This document shows, one piece after another, positions 25,017-34,778 of a DNA stretch of 64,000 bases. Numbering within the stretch: the first letter of the stretch is position 1; every line of letters starts with the position of its first letter. This DNA is from Nostoc commune NIES-4072 (GTDB lineage: Bacteria > Cyanobacteriota > Cyanobacteriia > Cyanobacteriales > Nostocaceae): contig NZ_BDUD01000001.1 of NCBI RefSeq assembly GCF_003113895.1, forward strand, positions 496,001 to 560,000, written 5' to 3'. The position numbers and the translations under genes were made by a program. The notes under the pieces are model-generated. The model was not told the origin of the DNA. It ran no database searches and saw nothing but the letters and a program-made list of their open reading frames with translations.

Positions 25017-25787
25017 ATGGCAATTACTACCCAGCAATTAATTCAATGGAAACAACAGGGACGTTCAATTGTAGCGTTGACGGCCTGGGATTATGCGATC
25101 GCTCAACTCATCGATGCAGCTGGTGTAGACTTAATCCTTGTGGGTGATTCTATGGCAGTAGTTCTAGGGTATGAAACAACACTGCCGATAACTTTGGATG
25201 AGATGATATACCACGCCAAATCTGTGCGCCGTGGGGTTAAACGGGCATTAGTGGTAGTAGATTTACCATTCTTGACGTATCAAGAAAGTCTCCAGCAAGC
25301 GATGCACTCAGCTGGGCGGGTACTGAAGGAAACGGGCGCTCAAGCGGTAAAATTGGAAGGTGGCTATCCAGCGATCGCAGAAACTATTGCTCGTTTGGTT
25401 CAAGCTGGAATTCCGGTAATGGGTCATGTCGGTTTGACACCGCAATCAATACATCAACTCGGTTTGCGACAACAAGGGAAAACGCAAGAAGCGAGTGAGA
25501 GGATTTTACAAGAAGCGATCGCTCTGGAACAAGCAGGTGTATTTTCTCTTGTCTTAGAGCATATCCCCGCAGATTTGGCAATGCAGATTACACAAAAATT
25601 AAACATTCCGACAATCGGTATCGGTGCAGGAACTCACTGCGATGGACAAGTTTTAGTTACCTCAGATGTCCTCGGACTTACCGAAAAGCATCCACCATTT
25701 GCCAAAGTTTATACAAACTTGCGAGAAACGATTACCAAAGCCGTGCAAGATTATGCGCTGGAAGTACGCGATCGGAAATTTCCATAA
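25017..25787 (+). CDS. panB: 3-methyl-2-oxobutanoate hydroxymethyltransferase
   Basis: A 256-residue PanB, the first committed step of pantothenate synthesis: transfer of a hydroxymethyl group from 5,10-methylene-THF to 2-oxoisovalerate. The motifs [60 protein letters not shown] and GHVGLTPQS are intact, with the metal-binding Asp in VGDS and VVVDLPF. The ATG at 25017 matches the usual PanB N-terminus (MAITTQQL); a TTG two codons upstream is in frame. It is probably monocistronic. Confidence 0.97.
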   Translation: MAITTQQLIQWKQQGRSIVALTAWDYAIAQLIDAAGVDLILVGDSMAVVLGYETTLPITLDEMIYHAKSVRRGVKRALVVVDLPFLTYQESLQQAMHSAGRVLKETGAQAVKLEGGYPAIAETIARLVQAGIPVMGHVGLTPQSIHQLGLRQQGKTQEASERILQEAIALEQAGVFSLVLEHIPADLAMQITQKLNIPTIGIGAGTHCDGQVLVTSDVLGLTEKHPPFAKVYTNLRETITKAVQDYALEVRDRKFP

Positions 25788-25918
25788 GTATGGAAATTAC
25801 GATCAAAAAATACAAGAAGCTGCCAAATAGCTAGTTTTCCATCTGGGATAATTTATGCAATTAGAAAGCAGCACATTATAAAATTGCTGAAGTTCAAAAT
25901 TGTGCCTTAACATCCAGA

Positions 25919-26710
25919 GTGAAAACTGACAGCATCTTTTATCGTTTATTTCAAGAATTTCCCAGTATCTTCTTTGAACTGATTGGGAATCCTCCTGAAA
26001 CTGCAAATACCTATCAATTCTCTTCAGTTGAAATCAAACAAACTGCCTTTAGAATAGATGGTGTATTTCTTCCCACTCAAGACGAAGAAAATCCCATTTA
26101 TTTCGTCGAAGTTCAATTTCAACCAGATTTAGATATTTATTTACGTCTAGTTTCAGAAGTATTTCTCTATTTACGGCAAAATAAATCTAAAAATTCTTGG
26201 CGAGGAGTGGTGATTTATCCCAGAAGGAATATAGATACTGGTGAGCGACAAGATTGCCACGAATTCTTCAACAGCAGTCGTATTAGTATAATTTACTTGG
26301 ATGAATTAGGCGAAGCTGCATCACTACCAATAGGTATTGCTACCCTAAAATTAGTAATTGAAAATGAAGATACAACTATTACTACCGCCAGAGAACTAAT
26401 TAACCGTACTAAACAAGCGGTAAATTTGCAACTACCACAAGAACAATTACTAGAATTAATAGAGACAATCTTAGTTTATAAATTGCCTAACATAAGTCGA
26501 GAGGAGATAGAAGCGATGTTTGGGTTAAGTGAGTTGAAGCAAACACGGGTTTATCAAGAAGGCAAACAAGAAGGTCGTTTTGAGGCAAAGTTAGAAGCTG
26601 TACCTAAACTGCTAGCACTGGGTTTAAGTGTGGAACAGATATCACAGGCGTTAGATTTGGATGTTGTACAGGTTCAGCAAGCAATACAGCAAACGCCTCT
26701 AAATGAATAA
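25919..26710 (+). CDS. DUF2887/Rpn-type PD-(D/E)XK nuclease-like protein
   Basis: A 263-residue protein beginning at GTG. The N-terminal half (MKTDSIFYRLFQEFPSIFFELIGNP, RIDGVFLPTQDEENPIYFVEVQFQPD) has the D...ExQ core of PD-(D/E)XK nucleases of the Rpn/DUF2887 group, which are abundant in Nostoc and related to transposase-associated nucleases. The C-terminus (LEAVPKLLALGLSVEQISQALDLDVVQVQQAI) is a small helical repeat typical of the family. Whether it is enzymatically active is unknown. It lies next to another PD-(D/E)XK protein (Uma2). Confidence 0.88.
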   Translation: MKTDSIFYRLFQEFPSIFFELIGNPPETANTYQFSSVEIKQTAFRIDGVFLPTQDEENPIYFVEVQFQPDLDIYLRLVSEVFLYLRQNKSKNSWRGVVIYPRRNIDTGERQDCHEFFNSSRISIIYLDELGEAASLPIGIATLKLVIENEDTTITTARELINRTKQAVNLQLPQEQLLELIETILVYKLPNISREEIEAMFGLSELKQTRVYQEGKQEGRFEAKLEAVPKLLALGLSVEQISQALDLDVVQVQQAIQQTPLNE

Positions 26711-26826
26711 ATTCAGACAAGCAATGTTTGGCGACAAGTCTTTTTGCATCTAAGCATTTTAGATTAACGCGATCGCTACCTTAACTACAAATATCAGCTA
26801 TAAACCCCATACTTGGAGGTGCAGCA

Positions 26827-27522
26827 ATGGTACAACAAGTTACACCAGAAACCACCATCGAAGTCATCTACCCAGAAAGCGACGGACAGCCAATGGCGGA
26901 TAATACAGAACAATTTACATGGATTGTCAAAATTAAAGAAAATTTAGAAATTCTATTTGCATCGCAAGCTGATGTATTTATTGCCGGAGATTTGTTTTGG
27001 TATCCAGTTCAAGGAAGCCCGAATATTAAACAAGCGCCGGATACGATGGTAGTCTTTGGTAGACCAAAAGGAAAACGGGGTTCCTATTTACAATGGAATG
27101 AAGATAATATCCCCCCACAGGTAGTATTTGAAATTCTATCGCCAGGTAACACCCTCAAAGAAATGACCAAAAAATTGCAGTTTTACCAGCGTTACGGCGT
27201 GGAAGAATATTATATTTATGATCCGGCTAAGAACGATTTAAATGGCTTGCTTCGTTCTGGAGATAGTTTTGAAGTTATCGAAGAGATGAATGGCTGGGTA
27301 AGTCCGCGTTTGGGAATCAGTTTTACACTGACACCGGATACCCTGGAAATTGTTTCTCCAACCGGACAAAAGTTTTTGTCACCTGTAGAAATTGACCAGT
27401 TACGCGAACAAGAACGCCAAGCAAAGGAAGCGGCTTTACAAGAATTAGAAAAAGAGCGCGATCGCTATCAAGAATTGTTGGCTAAACTCAAAGAAAAGGG
27501 AATTGACACAGATAATTTATAA
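26827..27522 (+). CDS. Uma2 family endonuclease-like protein
   Basis: A 231-residue Uma2 (DUF820) protein. The nuclease fold core is visible: IKQAPDTMVVFGRPKG (Asp), PPQVVFEILSPGNTLKEMTKKLQFYQRYGVEEYYIYDPAKN (Glu and Lys). A C-terminal coiled coil (about 205-231, LREQERQAKEAALQELEKERDRY) follows. The family is hugely expanded in cyanobacteria with no established role. A good ribosome site (TTGGAGGTG) precedes the ATG. Confidence 0.92.
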   Translation: MVQQVTPETTIEVIYPESDGQPMADNTEQFTWIVKIKENLEILFASQADVFIAGDLFWYPVQGSPNIKQAPDTMVVFGRPKGKRGSYLQWNEDNIPPQVVFEILSPGNTLKEMTKKLQFYQRYGVEEYYIYDPAKNDLNGLLRSGDSFEVIEEMNGWVSPRLGISFTLTPDTLEIVSPTGQKFLSPVEIDQLREQERQAKEAALQELEKERDRYQELLAKLKEKGIDTDNL

Positions 27523-27693
27523 TTGTTGACTCCAAATCAGTTCTTTGTTTGAAAATTACATAAAACACAGGCATAGCAGAGATTATCTGGTGTTGTTGCT
27601 CCACTATGTTTTACGCTGATTATATAGTCAGCATGACTTTTTATTTAATTTTCCTTCTGTGATACTTATGATATAGGAATTAAAAATTTAACT

Positions 27694-29010
27694 ATGGAAC
27701 AACAACCGATACAAGTAATTGGAGGTGGACTAGCTGGGACTGAAGCAGCTTGGCAAATAGCCCAAGCTGGAGTGCCGGTAATTCTCCATGAAATGCGTCC
27801 AAAACGGTTCAGCCCTGCTCATCATACAGAACATTTGGCAGAATTAGTGTGTAGTAATTCCTTTGGGGCAATGGCAAGCGATCGCGCAACTGGATTATTG
27901 CACGAAGAATTACGCCAACTCGGTTCTATTGTCATCTCAAAAGCTGATGAACACGCCGTACCTGCGGGTGGGGCGCTAGCAGTAGACAGGGGACAATTTG
28001 GCCAAGACTTGACTCAAACTTTAGCCAGCCATCCTTTAATTGAATTTCGCCGGGGTGAAGTATCTGCGATTCCGGAAGGAATTGTGGTTTTGGCAACCGG
28101 GCCTTTAACGAGTCCCGACTTAGCCGAAGATTTGCGCCGCTTTACAGGGATGGAATACCTGAGCTTTTTCGATGCGGCTAGTCCGATTATTGTGGGAGAA
28201 TCGATTAACCGTGACATTGCCTTTATGGCATCACGTTATGACAAAGGTGAAGCTGCTTATCTCAACTGCCCAATGAATAAGGAGCAGTACTTGCGGTTTC
28301 GAGAAGAACTTTGTAAAGCGGAACAAACAGAACTCAAGGGTTTTGAACGGGAAACGGCGAAATTTTTTGAAGCTTGTTTACCCATTGAAGAACTAGCACA
28401 GCGTGGGGAAGATACCATGCGCTACGGCCCCCTAAAGCCAGTGGGATTGTCAGATACTCGCACCGGGGAACGTCCTTATGCTGTGGTGCAGTTACGACAA
28501 GAAGATAAAGCTGGTCAACTGTGGAATATGGTAGGATTCCAAACTAACCTGCGCTGGGGTGAGCAAAAGCGAATATTTCAGTTAATTCCAGGTTTGGAAA
28601 AGGCAGAATTTGTCCGATTGGGAGTAATGCACCGCAACACTTTTATTAATGCTCCTGGGCTAATGCATCCGACTCTGCAATTTAAAGAGCGTCCAACATT
28701 GTTAGCTGCTGGACAGTTGATTGGTACTGAAGGCTACACTGCTGCGGCTGCGGGTGGCTGTCTGGCGGGAATTAATGCAGCGCGGCTAGCTTTGGGTAAA
28801 GAAGCTTTAGTTTTACCACCAACAACAATGATGGGTGCGTTATTAGAATTTATTAGTTCCGCTTCGCCGAAGCATTTTCAACCAATGCCGCCCAACTTCG
28901 GGATTTTTCCCGAACTGGGTGCGAAAATCAAGAGTAAGCAGGAGCGTTATGGACGTTACCGCGATCGCTCTTTAACCGATCTAGCAAACTGGAAAGTTAA
29001 TCATAACTAA
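27694..29010 (+). CDS. trmFO: Methylenetetrahydrofolate-tRNA-(uracil-54-C5)-methyltransferase
   Basis: A 438-residue TrmFO, an FAD- and folate-dependent enzyme that forms m5U54 in the tRNA T-loop. The N-terminal dinucleotide-binding motif is [18 protein letters not shown]. Family hallmarks include [24 protein letters not shown] and [27 protein letters not shown] near the C-terminus. The length is normal. It is followed by a G-rich short-repeat tract. Confidence 0.97.
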   Translation: MEQQPIQVIGGGLAGTEAAWQIAQAGVPVILHEMRPKRFSPAHHTEHLAELVCSNSFGAMASDRATGLLHEELRQLGSIVISKADEHAVPAGGALAVDRGQFGQDLTQTLASHPLIEFRRGEVSAIPEGIVVLATGPLTSPDLAEDLRRFTGMEYLSFFDAASPIIVGESINRDIAFMASRYDKGEAAYLNCPMNKEQYLRFREELCKAEQTELKGFERETAKFFEACLPIEELAQRGEDTMRYGPLKPVGLSDTRTGERPYAVVQLRQEDKAGQLWNMVGFQTNLRWGEQKRIFQLIPGLEKAEFVRLGVMHRNTFINAPGLMHPTLQFKERPTLLAAGQLIGTEGYTAAAAGGCLAGINAARLALGKEALVLPPTTMMGALLEFISSASPKHFQPMPPNFGIFPELGAKIKSKQERYGRYRDRSLTDLANWKVNHN

Positions 29011-29029
29011 TGGGAATTGAGCATGGAGC

Positions 29030-29155
29030 ATTGGAAAGAGGACTTGGGGACTCTTGAGAATTGGGGACAAGGGGAAACACTTGTTGCAAGTTCTGATTTA
29101 AGTCCCCTTGTCCCCTTGTCCCCTTGTCTCCCCTGCTCCCTGCTCCCCCGCCTCT
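29030..29155. repeat. Short tandem repeat tract (ccttgtcccctt type)
   Basis: A ccccttgt heptamer/octamer is repeated several times near 29103-29150, with a partly complementary ggggacaagggg on its left, downstream of trmFO. It can form an extended stem. Confidence 0.55.
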
Positions 29156-29260
29156 TTTTTAATGCCTAATTTTAAATTTATTTTGTTTAATAAAACTTCA
29201 AATAGGTTTATTATCCTTTAAAATCTTTTGCAGAGATTTAGGGAGATTTAGGTAAGATAT

Positions 29261-29662
29261 ATGGCTGATATTGTTGATATTGCAGTTACGGCTGAGTCTT
29301 TTAAAACACTAGTGGCAGCTGTACAAGCTGCTGGTTTAGTAGAAACATTAAAAAGTCCTGGTCCGTTCACTGTTTTTGCACCAAATGACGATGCTTTTGC
29401 CAAGTTACCGCCGGGAACTATCCAAACTTTGTTACAGAATATTCCCCAGTTAACGCGGATATTAAAGTATCATGTCGTTTCAGGAAAGCTCCTAAAGGCT
29501 GATTTAGCAGAACTCGGTACGGTTAATTCTGTAGAAGGTTCACCGATTAAAATTAGTTCTTTTGATGGTTTTGAAGTTAAAAATGCCACAGTTTTAGCAG
29601 CAGATATCGAAGCTGATAATGGTGTGATACATGTTATCGATACGGTGATTTTACCGGGTTAA
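29261..29662 (+). CDS. Fasciclin (FAS1) domain protein
   Basis: A 133-residue single FAS1 domain without a signal peptide. H1 and H2 boxes are evident: [25 protein letters not shown] and the C-terminal [13 protein letters not shown], with [11 protein letters not shown] between. FAS1 proteins mediate adhesion in eukaryotes; the short cyanobacterial forms are of unknown role and often respond to stress or light. It is probably cytoplasmic as written, unless exported by an unrecognised route. Confidence 0.93.
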   Translation: MADIVDIAVTAESFKTLVAAVQAAGLVETLKSPGPFTVFAPNDDAFAKLPPGTIQTLLQNIPQLTRILKYHVVSGKLLKADLAELGTVNSVEGSPIKISSFDGFEVKNATVLAADIEADNGVIHVIDTVILPG

Positions 29663-29867
29663 TTCCGCTAGGGTGGGTATTTTCCACCCTACTTATCCAA
29701 AATCTTTATAATTAACTAACTATTGGGAGTATCAAAACGCAACTCTGTAGTTGAAATCATGTTATATTTGCAATGTGATTACTCACTCATATATTAAAGT
29801 TAATTTCGTTATTTTAAAATACAATAAATTAAATTCTTAAAACGCTAACATCTATCCCAAGAAATTA

Positions 29868-30203
29868 ATGCTCGATTTAAACACCTTAGCTGAGTTCTCT
29901 CGTGGCAATTGCGTTAGTATTTGTGCATTTCTCGTACCAGCGAACTTACTTGTCACAATTTTAACGATGAGCCTGGTAGCCTTACGTCGCCCATCGTATC
30001 AAGTGTGGCAATCTGCGGGAATTGCTAGCTTTTTCGCTTCTGTAATGATACTGCACGTATATACTTGGTTCCAGATTGGCGTGGTGATGGCTCCTACTTA
30101 TATCTTGCTGTGGCTAGCAATCACCTGTTTAGTAACTAATTTGGCAGCAATTCTTTTTCAAAGACGCTACAGTAATAACCCTAGTCTTTCCAACAATGCC
30201 TGA
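29868..30203 (+). CDS. Small membrane protein of unknown function
   Basis: A 111-residue protein with three hydrophobic stretches (about 16-40, 50-70, 75-97) and a polar, basic C-terminal tail (FQRRYSNNPSLSNNA). I do not recognise a family. Codon use is like that of neighbouring genes. It is isolated, with a possible ribosome site (CCAAGAAATTA) before the ATG being weak. Confidence 0.6.
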   Translation: MLDLNTLAEFSRGNCVSICAFLVPANLLVTILTMSLVALRRPSYQVWQSAGIASFFASVMILHVYTWFQIGVVMAPTYILLWLAITCLVTNLAAILFQRRYSNNPSLSNNA

Positions 30204-30338
30204 AATCTACACATAGTAGCGATCGCACCAATTGTTCTACCCAATATCCTTCAGCACCGTTCGGTATAGTAATTGTTCCTTTATAACTTTCTAAGGCAAC
30301 TTGCACAACTAACTGACAAAGCTTTTGCGTAAGAAACG

Positions 30339-30466
30339 GCAGTCTGCTTAGATCAAGACTGGCAAGACGTATCTCACGCAAATAAAGATAATCCTGTTAA
30401 TAGCTCTACATTCGATAATTTAGCCTATGTCATCTACACTTCAGGCTCAACAGGTCAACCCCCGGA
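30339..30466 (+). pseudogene. Relic of a non-ribosomal peptide synthetase adenylation domain
   Basis: The frame beginning at 30339 reads AVCLDQDWQDVSHANKDNPV and then NLAYVIYTSGSTGQP. The second segment is the adenylation core motif A3 (AYxxYTSGSTGxPKG), and the first matches the VCLDxDW region just before it. The frame is closed by a stop upstream and breaks off after GQP, where a dispersed hairpin repeat follows. Only about 40 codons survive, so this is debris from a lost or remote NRPS gene. Confidence 0.75.
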
Positions 30467-30494
30467 TTTCTCATTTGTGAGAAATTGGGGTTAA
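30459..30494. repeat. Dispersed hairpin at the relic's broken end
   Basis: An imperfect palindrome: aacccccggatttctca on the left and tgagaaattggggtt on the right. It belongs to the same family as the hairpins at 32645-32679 and 62882-62914 (gatccccgactt...aagtcggggatc). Confidence 0.5.
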
Positions 30495-31014
30495 GAGTGA
30501 CGGGATGAGGGGGCTAGCACTGCAATCGTTAAACTACTGGGACAAATATAATTGTCATAATCAATCCCTGTGGTTAGGGATTAATTATAGCGATCGCTTA
30601 TACGGAACTGCGATCGCTTCTCTACTGGATAAAATTTCCAAGATCACTATCCTGTTAGACCACAGTTATCACCAATTTGTTTTATTCGGTTGATGGTTAG
30701 AAGGCTTGCTGCACCTTCTTAGATGTCAAATGGGTTCTATAAAGAATTTTTAAGAAATTAACATTCTTCAGAAAAGGAAGACGTAATCCTGAAGTAATCC
30801 TCACAAGTTCAAAATCAGAGATTTTGTAGTTTCCAGACACCAAGCGTGTTAGTAGAGAATTATGACCTCAGGAATGATGATCAAAGCTTATTCAGAACCA
30901 TACCCATGAAAGGAAAAAAGATGCTGTATACACAGCAATCCTAACCCTTGTGAATTTGGAAACTTACACTGTATATAAAGCATCAGTCTAAGTAGTTCAC
31001 TACAAAAAACAGAT

Positions 31015-31656
31015 ATGCGAATTTCAATTGTGGAAAGCAGTATGTTATTGCTCCTAACTGCGGTGACAAGTGGATGTGTCGGTTCTTCCTCTGTTACAAA
31101 CCAGCCGCAAGCCTTGCCAGCAAGTACTGAGCAAGCAACGAAGGCAACTGTGTTAACCTCAACACCTACACCCACTAGAAAAACTACAGACAATTCTACC
31201 CCTCAAGCCACTAGTGCTACAAATCCAACGCGCTGTGAAACTAGCCAATTGTCAGTGCGCCGAGTTTCTGAAGATGCTGGCGTTGGGAATGTTGCACTGA
31301 CTTACGCCTTCACCAATAACGCCTCATCGCCTTGCACCCTCTACGGTTATCCAGGATTGGCATTATTGGATAAAAAAGACCAGCCTTTGAAGGGGGTTAA
31401 AATTCTTCGCTCTGAGGGCACTTACTTTTCGAGTAAGCAACCTCAACAACAAGTAACTCTAGCTCCTGGAAAACAAGCCTCATTTCAGATAGCATATAAC
31501 CACATTCGTTCCACAGAGGAACAATGCCCAATGTCTAGTAAGATTGAAATCACACCTCCTAATGCTTACGAGCACTTTACCCTCACAGAACAAATCAATC
31601 CTTGTACAGGTAAAGTCAGAGTGACTCCAGTACGGTCTGTTGACACTCAACCCTAG
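31015..31656 (+). CDS. DUF4232 lipoprotein
   Basis: A 213-residue exported lipoprotein. The N-terminal signal (about residues 8-20) ends in the lipobox TSGC (Cys 21). A Thr/Pro-rich linker (about 25-75) precedes the DUF4232 domain (about 78-205: CETSQLSVRRVSEDAGVGNVALTYAFTNNASSPCTLYGYPGLALLDKKDQPL). Four Cys in the domain could form disulfides. The role of the family is unknown; it is common in Actinobacteria and present in cyanobacteria. Confidence 0.88.
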   Translation: MRISIVESSMLLLLTAVTSGCVGSSSVTNQPQALPASTEQATKATVLTSTPTPTRKTTDNSTPQATSATNPTRCETSQLSVRRVSEDAGVGNVALTYAFTNNASSPCTLYGYPGLALLDKKDQPLKGVKILRSEGTYFSSKQPQQQVTLAPGKQASFQIAYNHIRSTEEQCPMSSKIEITPPNAYEHFTLTEQINPCTGKVRVTPVRSVDTQP

Positions 31657-31757
31657 TAAATTTCTGTAATTTACTCAAATACCCAAGAAAAGCATAAATT
31701 TAATCAAAGCCTCTGATAAGTTCACTATTGTACTAATCAAAAAGGTTAAAAAATTCT

Positions 31758-32555
31758 ATGGAAGGAATTGATGTTTTTGATAAAGACGGCAGAGTAGATT
31801 GGACGGCAGTAAAAAACTCTGGTAAAACCTTTGCATTTGTCAAAGCCACAGAAGGAGTTACCATTAAAGATTCTGCTTTTGCTCATCATTGGCAGACTAT
31901 GAAAACTGTTGGTATTATTCGGGGTGCTTATCATTTCCTTCATTCCCGTACATCAGACCCGGTTGACCAAGCGAAGGAATTCTTAAAAACCGTGGGAAAA
32001 TTAGAACCAGGAGACTTACCACCAGTTTTGGATGTAGAGGCAATTGACAAAGGAGGAAATAAACAAGAAGTAATTGATGCAGCCAAACAGTGGTTAGCAG
32101 AGGTGGAAAAAGCTCTTTTACAACAAACACAAAAACCAATTAAACCGATTATTTATACTTACCCCAATTTCTGGGAAGAAGACCTTGACAACCCATCTGA
32201 TTTTGCTAGTTATCCCTTATGGATTGCCCATTACAATGTTAAAGTTCCACATATTCCTAGTGCTTGGCAGGGGCAATACTTAATCCATCAATATGATGAT
32301 GATGTACCTGGTGTAGCTGGTGTTAGTGGTCGAGCTGATTTAAATAGATTTAATCCCTTACAGCTAGAAGATTCTGGGCTGAGAGTAAAACAATTACAAC
32401 AGCAATTAAAAGATATTGGATTGTATACTGATGCCATTGATGGGCATTTTTCTGAGTCAGTTAAGGATGCAATTGTTAGTTTCCAAACATCTAAAGGATT
32501 GCAAGCTGATGGAATTGTTGGTATCAAAACTTGGGTAGCTTTATTGTGGATTTAA
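31758..32555 (+). CDS. GH25 lysozyme with C-terminal peptidoglycan-binding domain
   Basis: A 265-residue protein. Residues about 1-195 form a glycoside hydrolase family 25 (Chalaropsis-type lysozyme) domain: MEGIDVFDKDGRVDWTAVK with the N-terminal Asp, YHFLHSRTSDPVDQAKEFL, and the catalytic DVE in LPPVLDVEAI. The end (about 203-265) is a PG_binding_1 domain (RVKQLQQQLKDIGLYTDAIDGHFSESVKDAIVSFQ...GLQADGIVG). It should cleave the peptidoglycan glycan backbone. There is no signal peptide, so export, lysis or a phage-derived origin is unclear. Confidence 0.92.
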   Translation: MEGIDVFDKDGRVDWTAVKNSGKTFAFVKATEGVTIKDSAFAHHWQTMKTVGIIRGAYHFLHSRTSDPVDQAKEFLKTVGKLEPGDLPPVLDVEAIDKGGNKQEVIDAAKQWLAEVEKALLQQTQKPIKPIIYTYPNFWEEDLDNPSDFASYPLWIAHYNVKVPHIPSAWQGQYLIHQYDDDVPGVAGVSGRADLNRFNPLQLEDSGLRVKQLQQQLKDIGLYTDAIDGHFSESVKDAIVSFQTSKGLQADGIVGIKTWVALLWI

Positions 32556-32644
32556 AACGACACTCAATAAATATATCCATAGTACTATCAAATAAATAAA
32601 CCTTGCTATAGCAATCCTAAATAAGTTGTGAAAATAGAGAGACT

Positions 32645-32679
32645 CAGATCCCCGACTTCTCAAATAAGTCGGGGATCTG
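32645..32679 (+). terminator. Terminator downstream of the GH25 gene
   Basis: The arms cagatccccgactt (32645-32658) and aagtcggggatctg (32666-32679) pair perfectly over 14 bp with a 7-nt loop and are followed by attttt. This looks like a rho-independent terminator 90 bp past the stop codon. It also belongs to a dispersed hairpin family (compare 62882-62914). Confidence 0.75.
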
Positions 32680-32783
32680 ATTTTTCACGAATGATTTAGG
32701 ACTGCTATATGAGTGATGAATCTTCACTACAAAGTAGGATTTTATTGTATGTTTAATTATACATATTTAATTAATGTATTTTA

Positions 32784-33233
32784 CTATACTTGAGTAAAAT
32801 CTCGAAATGCACAAAAGTGAGATTCGACCTGGAAAAAACCTTTAAGGATTCGTTTGAGTGAATTAAACTTAACCCGCCTGATAGCTTTAGTAACTTCTAC
32901 CCACTGCCGTTTTCTTTTACTTGCTTCTGGATAATCTTCACTTAGCATCTCAACTGGTAACAAATACATCTTAACTCGGTAAATTTTTCCTCCTTTACGG
33001 TACTTATAACTACCGAGTTCATTGGTGTCTACTTGTCCAATTACCCCTGCTTCTTCCCACGCCTCTTTGGCTGCTGAAGCGGGTGGACTCATGCCGTTAG
33101 GAATATCTCCTTTCGGAATTACCCAGTGTTGAAAGTTACGGGTTGTGATTAGCAAGATTTCGACTTTGCCATTGTTTACTCTATAAGGAATAACCCCAGA
33201 CTGTTTAAAGACTTTGCTGATTTTTCGACTCAT
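32784..33233 (-). CDS. Nudix hydrolase
   Basis: A 149-residue Nudix protein. The Nudix helix appears as GDIPNGMSPPASAAKEAWEE followed by AGV, where the Glu of GX5E is Met and the Arg of REUXEE is Lys. This variant is usual in a subgroup whose box reads KGxPxxGxxxxxAAxxEAxEEAGV. Strands before it (IPYRVNNGKVEILLITTR) and after it (YRVKMYLLPVEML) fit the fold. It probably hydrolyses a nucleoside diphosphate-X compound, such as a diphosphoinositol-like or NDP-sugar substrate. It is isolated on the minus strand. Confidence 0.88.
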   Translation of the reverse strand: MSRKISKVFKQSGVIPYRVNNGKVEILLITTRNFQHWVIPKGDIPNGMSPPASAAKEAWEEAGVIGQVDTNELGSYKYRKGGKIYRVKMYLLPVEMLSEDYPEASKRKRQWVEVTKAIRRVKFNSLKRILKGFFQVESHFCAFRDFTQV

Positions 33234-33637
33234 GTAATTTGCATCCTTTACGGTCTAGCTTTTTTGTACAATGTTTATTTCAAAAAGTCGAGAGCTGATA
33301 CCGGATAAATTTTAGTTAACTTAAGGTTATAAAAAGGTTAAAAAACATTTTTAACTATAAAATTTAATTATTGAAAGTTATTGATTGTTGAAGTAGCACC
33401 GCACAACCGCAAGGCGGAAGTCAAAAGTCACGCATAATTGTATTCCAAACTTTTGTGCCATTGAAATAGTATGCTTATTTCTGTTGTGCTGTACTAGGTT
33501 TGTAACCTTATAAATATAAAATCAATTGTTGTAAAAAGTGTACTTCTGATGACTGATTGACAAATGTAGCATTATTCAAAACATTAGATATTATGTAAGT
33601 CTTAATGCCAAAATATCTGCCATCAATTTAACTAACT
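33234..33637. other. Intergenic region
   Basis: About 400 bp, AT-rich, between two minus-strand genes. A short repeat (accgcaaggcggaagtcaaaagtca) near 33408-33430 recurs inside the ABC transporter operon near 39293. Nothing else is recognised. Confidence 0.55.
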
Positions 33638-34603
33638 TTACTTTTTCAGATTTTGGTAGATATACAACGAGGAGATTGTATTTAAATCTACTTCATTACC
33701 TTCACTTTCATGCTCGTTAGTATTTTTAAACAGTATTGTAAATGCGCCAGCACCTAACATATCTTGAGGAAAGATCCGATAACAAGGCATTTTAGTTAAA
33801 TGCGACTGATATTTGGCTAAATTACTAATTTCTACTGCCTGGAACTGGGGAAAGCGTTCCAAAAACCATTCACAAACTTGCTCATTTTCTTCAGGCGAAT
33901 ATGTGCAGGTCATATAAGCAAGATAGCCTTGTGGTGAAACAAGTTTAGCAGAGTTAGCTATAATACGTTTTTGTCGATTTGCGCTCTTATTAATAGCAGT
34001 TGGGTGAAAACATCCAGGAGCTTTTTCACCTTTAGCAAGTAAAGATTGTCCAGTACAAGGAGCATCTACTATTACTAGATTGCTAGAATCAGGAAACATT
34101 TCGGCAAATATACTCGAATCTCTATTAACTACTGCACTAGGGCTAATCTGGCAACGCTTCAAATTAGAAATTAGCATTCCCAGGCGTTTACCAATTACTT
34201 CATTACTAATGAGTAAGTCAGGTTGTAAAGCTTTCCAAGCGAAGATACTTTTACCTCCTGGTGCGGCACACATATCAAAAACTAAACTTATTGGCACAGG
34301 AATAGCTAACAAAGTAGTCGCTGCAAACACCGAAGAAAAATCTAAACAATAGAAATATCCTTGTTGATGCAAGAGATGCTGACCGGGTTTTTCTCCCAAA
34401 GATAAACGGTCTATAAATTCTGGTTGCCAATAGGTTGGTGTTTCCACCGCGAAAAACGAAACCTCTGGCTTTTCTTTACACCAAAGAATACTAGGTGAAA
34501 ATGGCTGAGGATTCATTAAAGCCTCAATAAATTTTTCTTGATCATCTAGATTAGTGAACAAACGCCGCGAGACTTTAAGTAATAAATTAGAAGGTTTTTC
34601 CAT
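33638..34603 (-). CDS. RsmB/NOP family SAM-dependent RNA cytosine methyltransferase
   Basis: A 321-residue m5C methyltransferase. SAM motif I is DMCAAPGGKSIFAWKAL (about 111-127). Motif IV with the catalytic Cys is LVIVDAPCTGQSLLAKG, and motif VI with the second Cys is LAYMTCTYSPEENEQVCEWFLERFPQF. The N-terminal NusB-like domain of RsmB is absent, so it is a shorter NOP2/Sun-type enzyme that may act on rRNA or tRNA. Its exact target base is not predictable. It is divergent from the DUF2157 gene. Confidence 0.92.
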   Translation of the reverse strand: MEKPSNLLLKVSRRLFTNLDDQEKFIEALMNPQPFSPSILWCKEKPEVSFFAVETPTYWQPEFIDRLSLGEKPGQHLLHQQGYFYCLDFSSVFAATTLLAIPVPISLVFDMCAAPGGKSIFAWKALQPDLLISNEVIGKRLGMLISNLKRCQISPSAVVNRDSSIFAEMFPDSSNLVIVDAPCTGQSLLAKGEKAPGCFHPTAINKSANRQKRIIANSAKLVSPQGYLAYMTCTYSPEENEQVCEWFLERFPQFQAVEISNLAKYQSHLTKMPCYRIFPQDMLGAGAFTILFKNTNEHESEGNEVDLNTISSLYIYQNLKK

Positions 34604-34609
34604 GTGGAT

Positions 34610-34650
34610 TATTAATTACGAATTAGGAATTACGAATTATGAATTAGCTT
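34610..34650. repeat. Short tandem repeat (attacgaatta type)
   Basis: The word attacgaatta(g/t)gaatt is repeated about four times in the promoter gap between the methyltransferase gene and the DUF2157 gene. Confidence 0.55.
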
Positions 34651-34778
34651 GTATCAAAATCAAAATAAAACTGTTACACAAGAACAATGTAATTAAGGCT
34701 TTTGGCTTCATACTCAAAATATAATGACCGCCATTGGGAACGCAATGGCCAAGCTACCCCACTGCACCGGAGAAGGTC

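Larger units (their letters stand above)
30204..31014. other. Intergenic region with gene debris
   Basis: About 810 bp between two plus-strand genes. It holds an NRPS adenylation-domain relic (30339-30466), an imperfect dispersed hairpin (30459-30494), two HIP1 octamers and AT-rich sequence with no intact gene. A minus-strand 66-codon frame at 30181-30381 overlaps the relic and is not supported. Confidence 0.6.

Noticed and set aside
30181..30381. 66-residue minus-strand frame
   Set aside because: It overlaps the end of a plus-strand gene and the NRPS relic, has no ribosome site, and matches no family I know.
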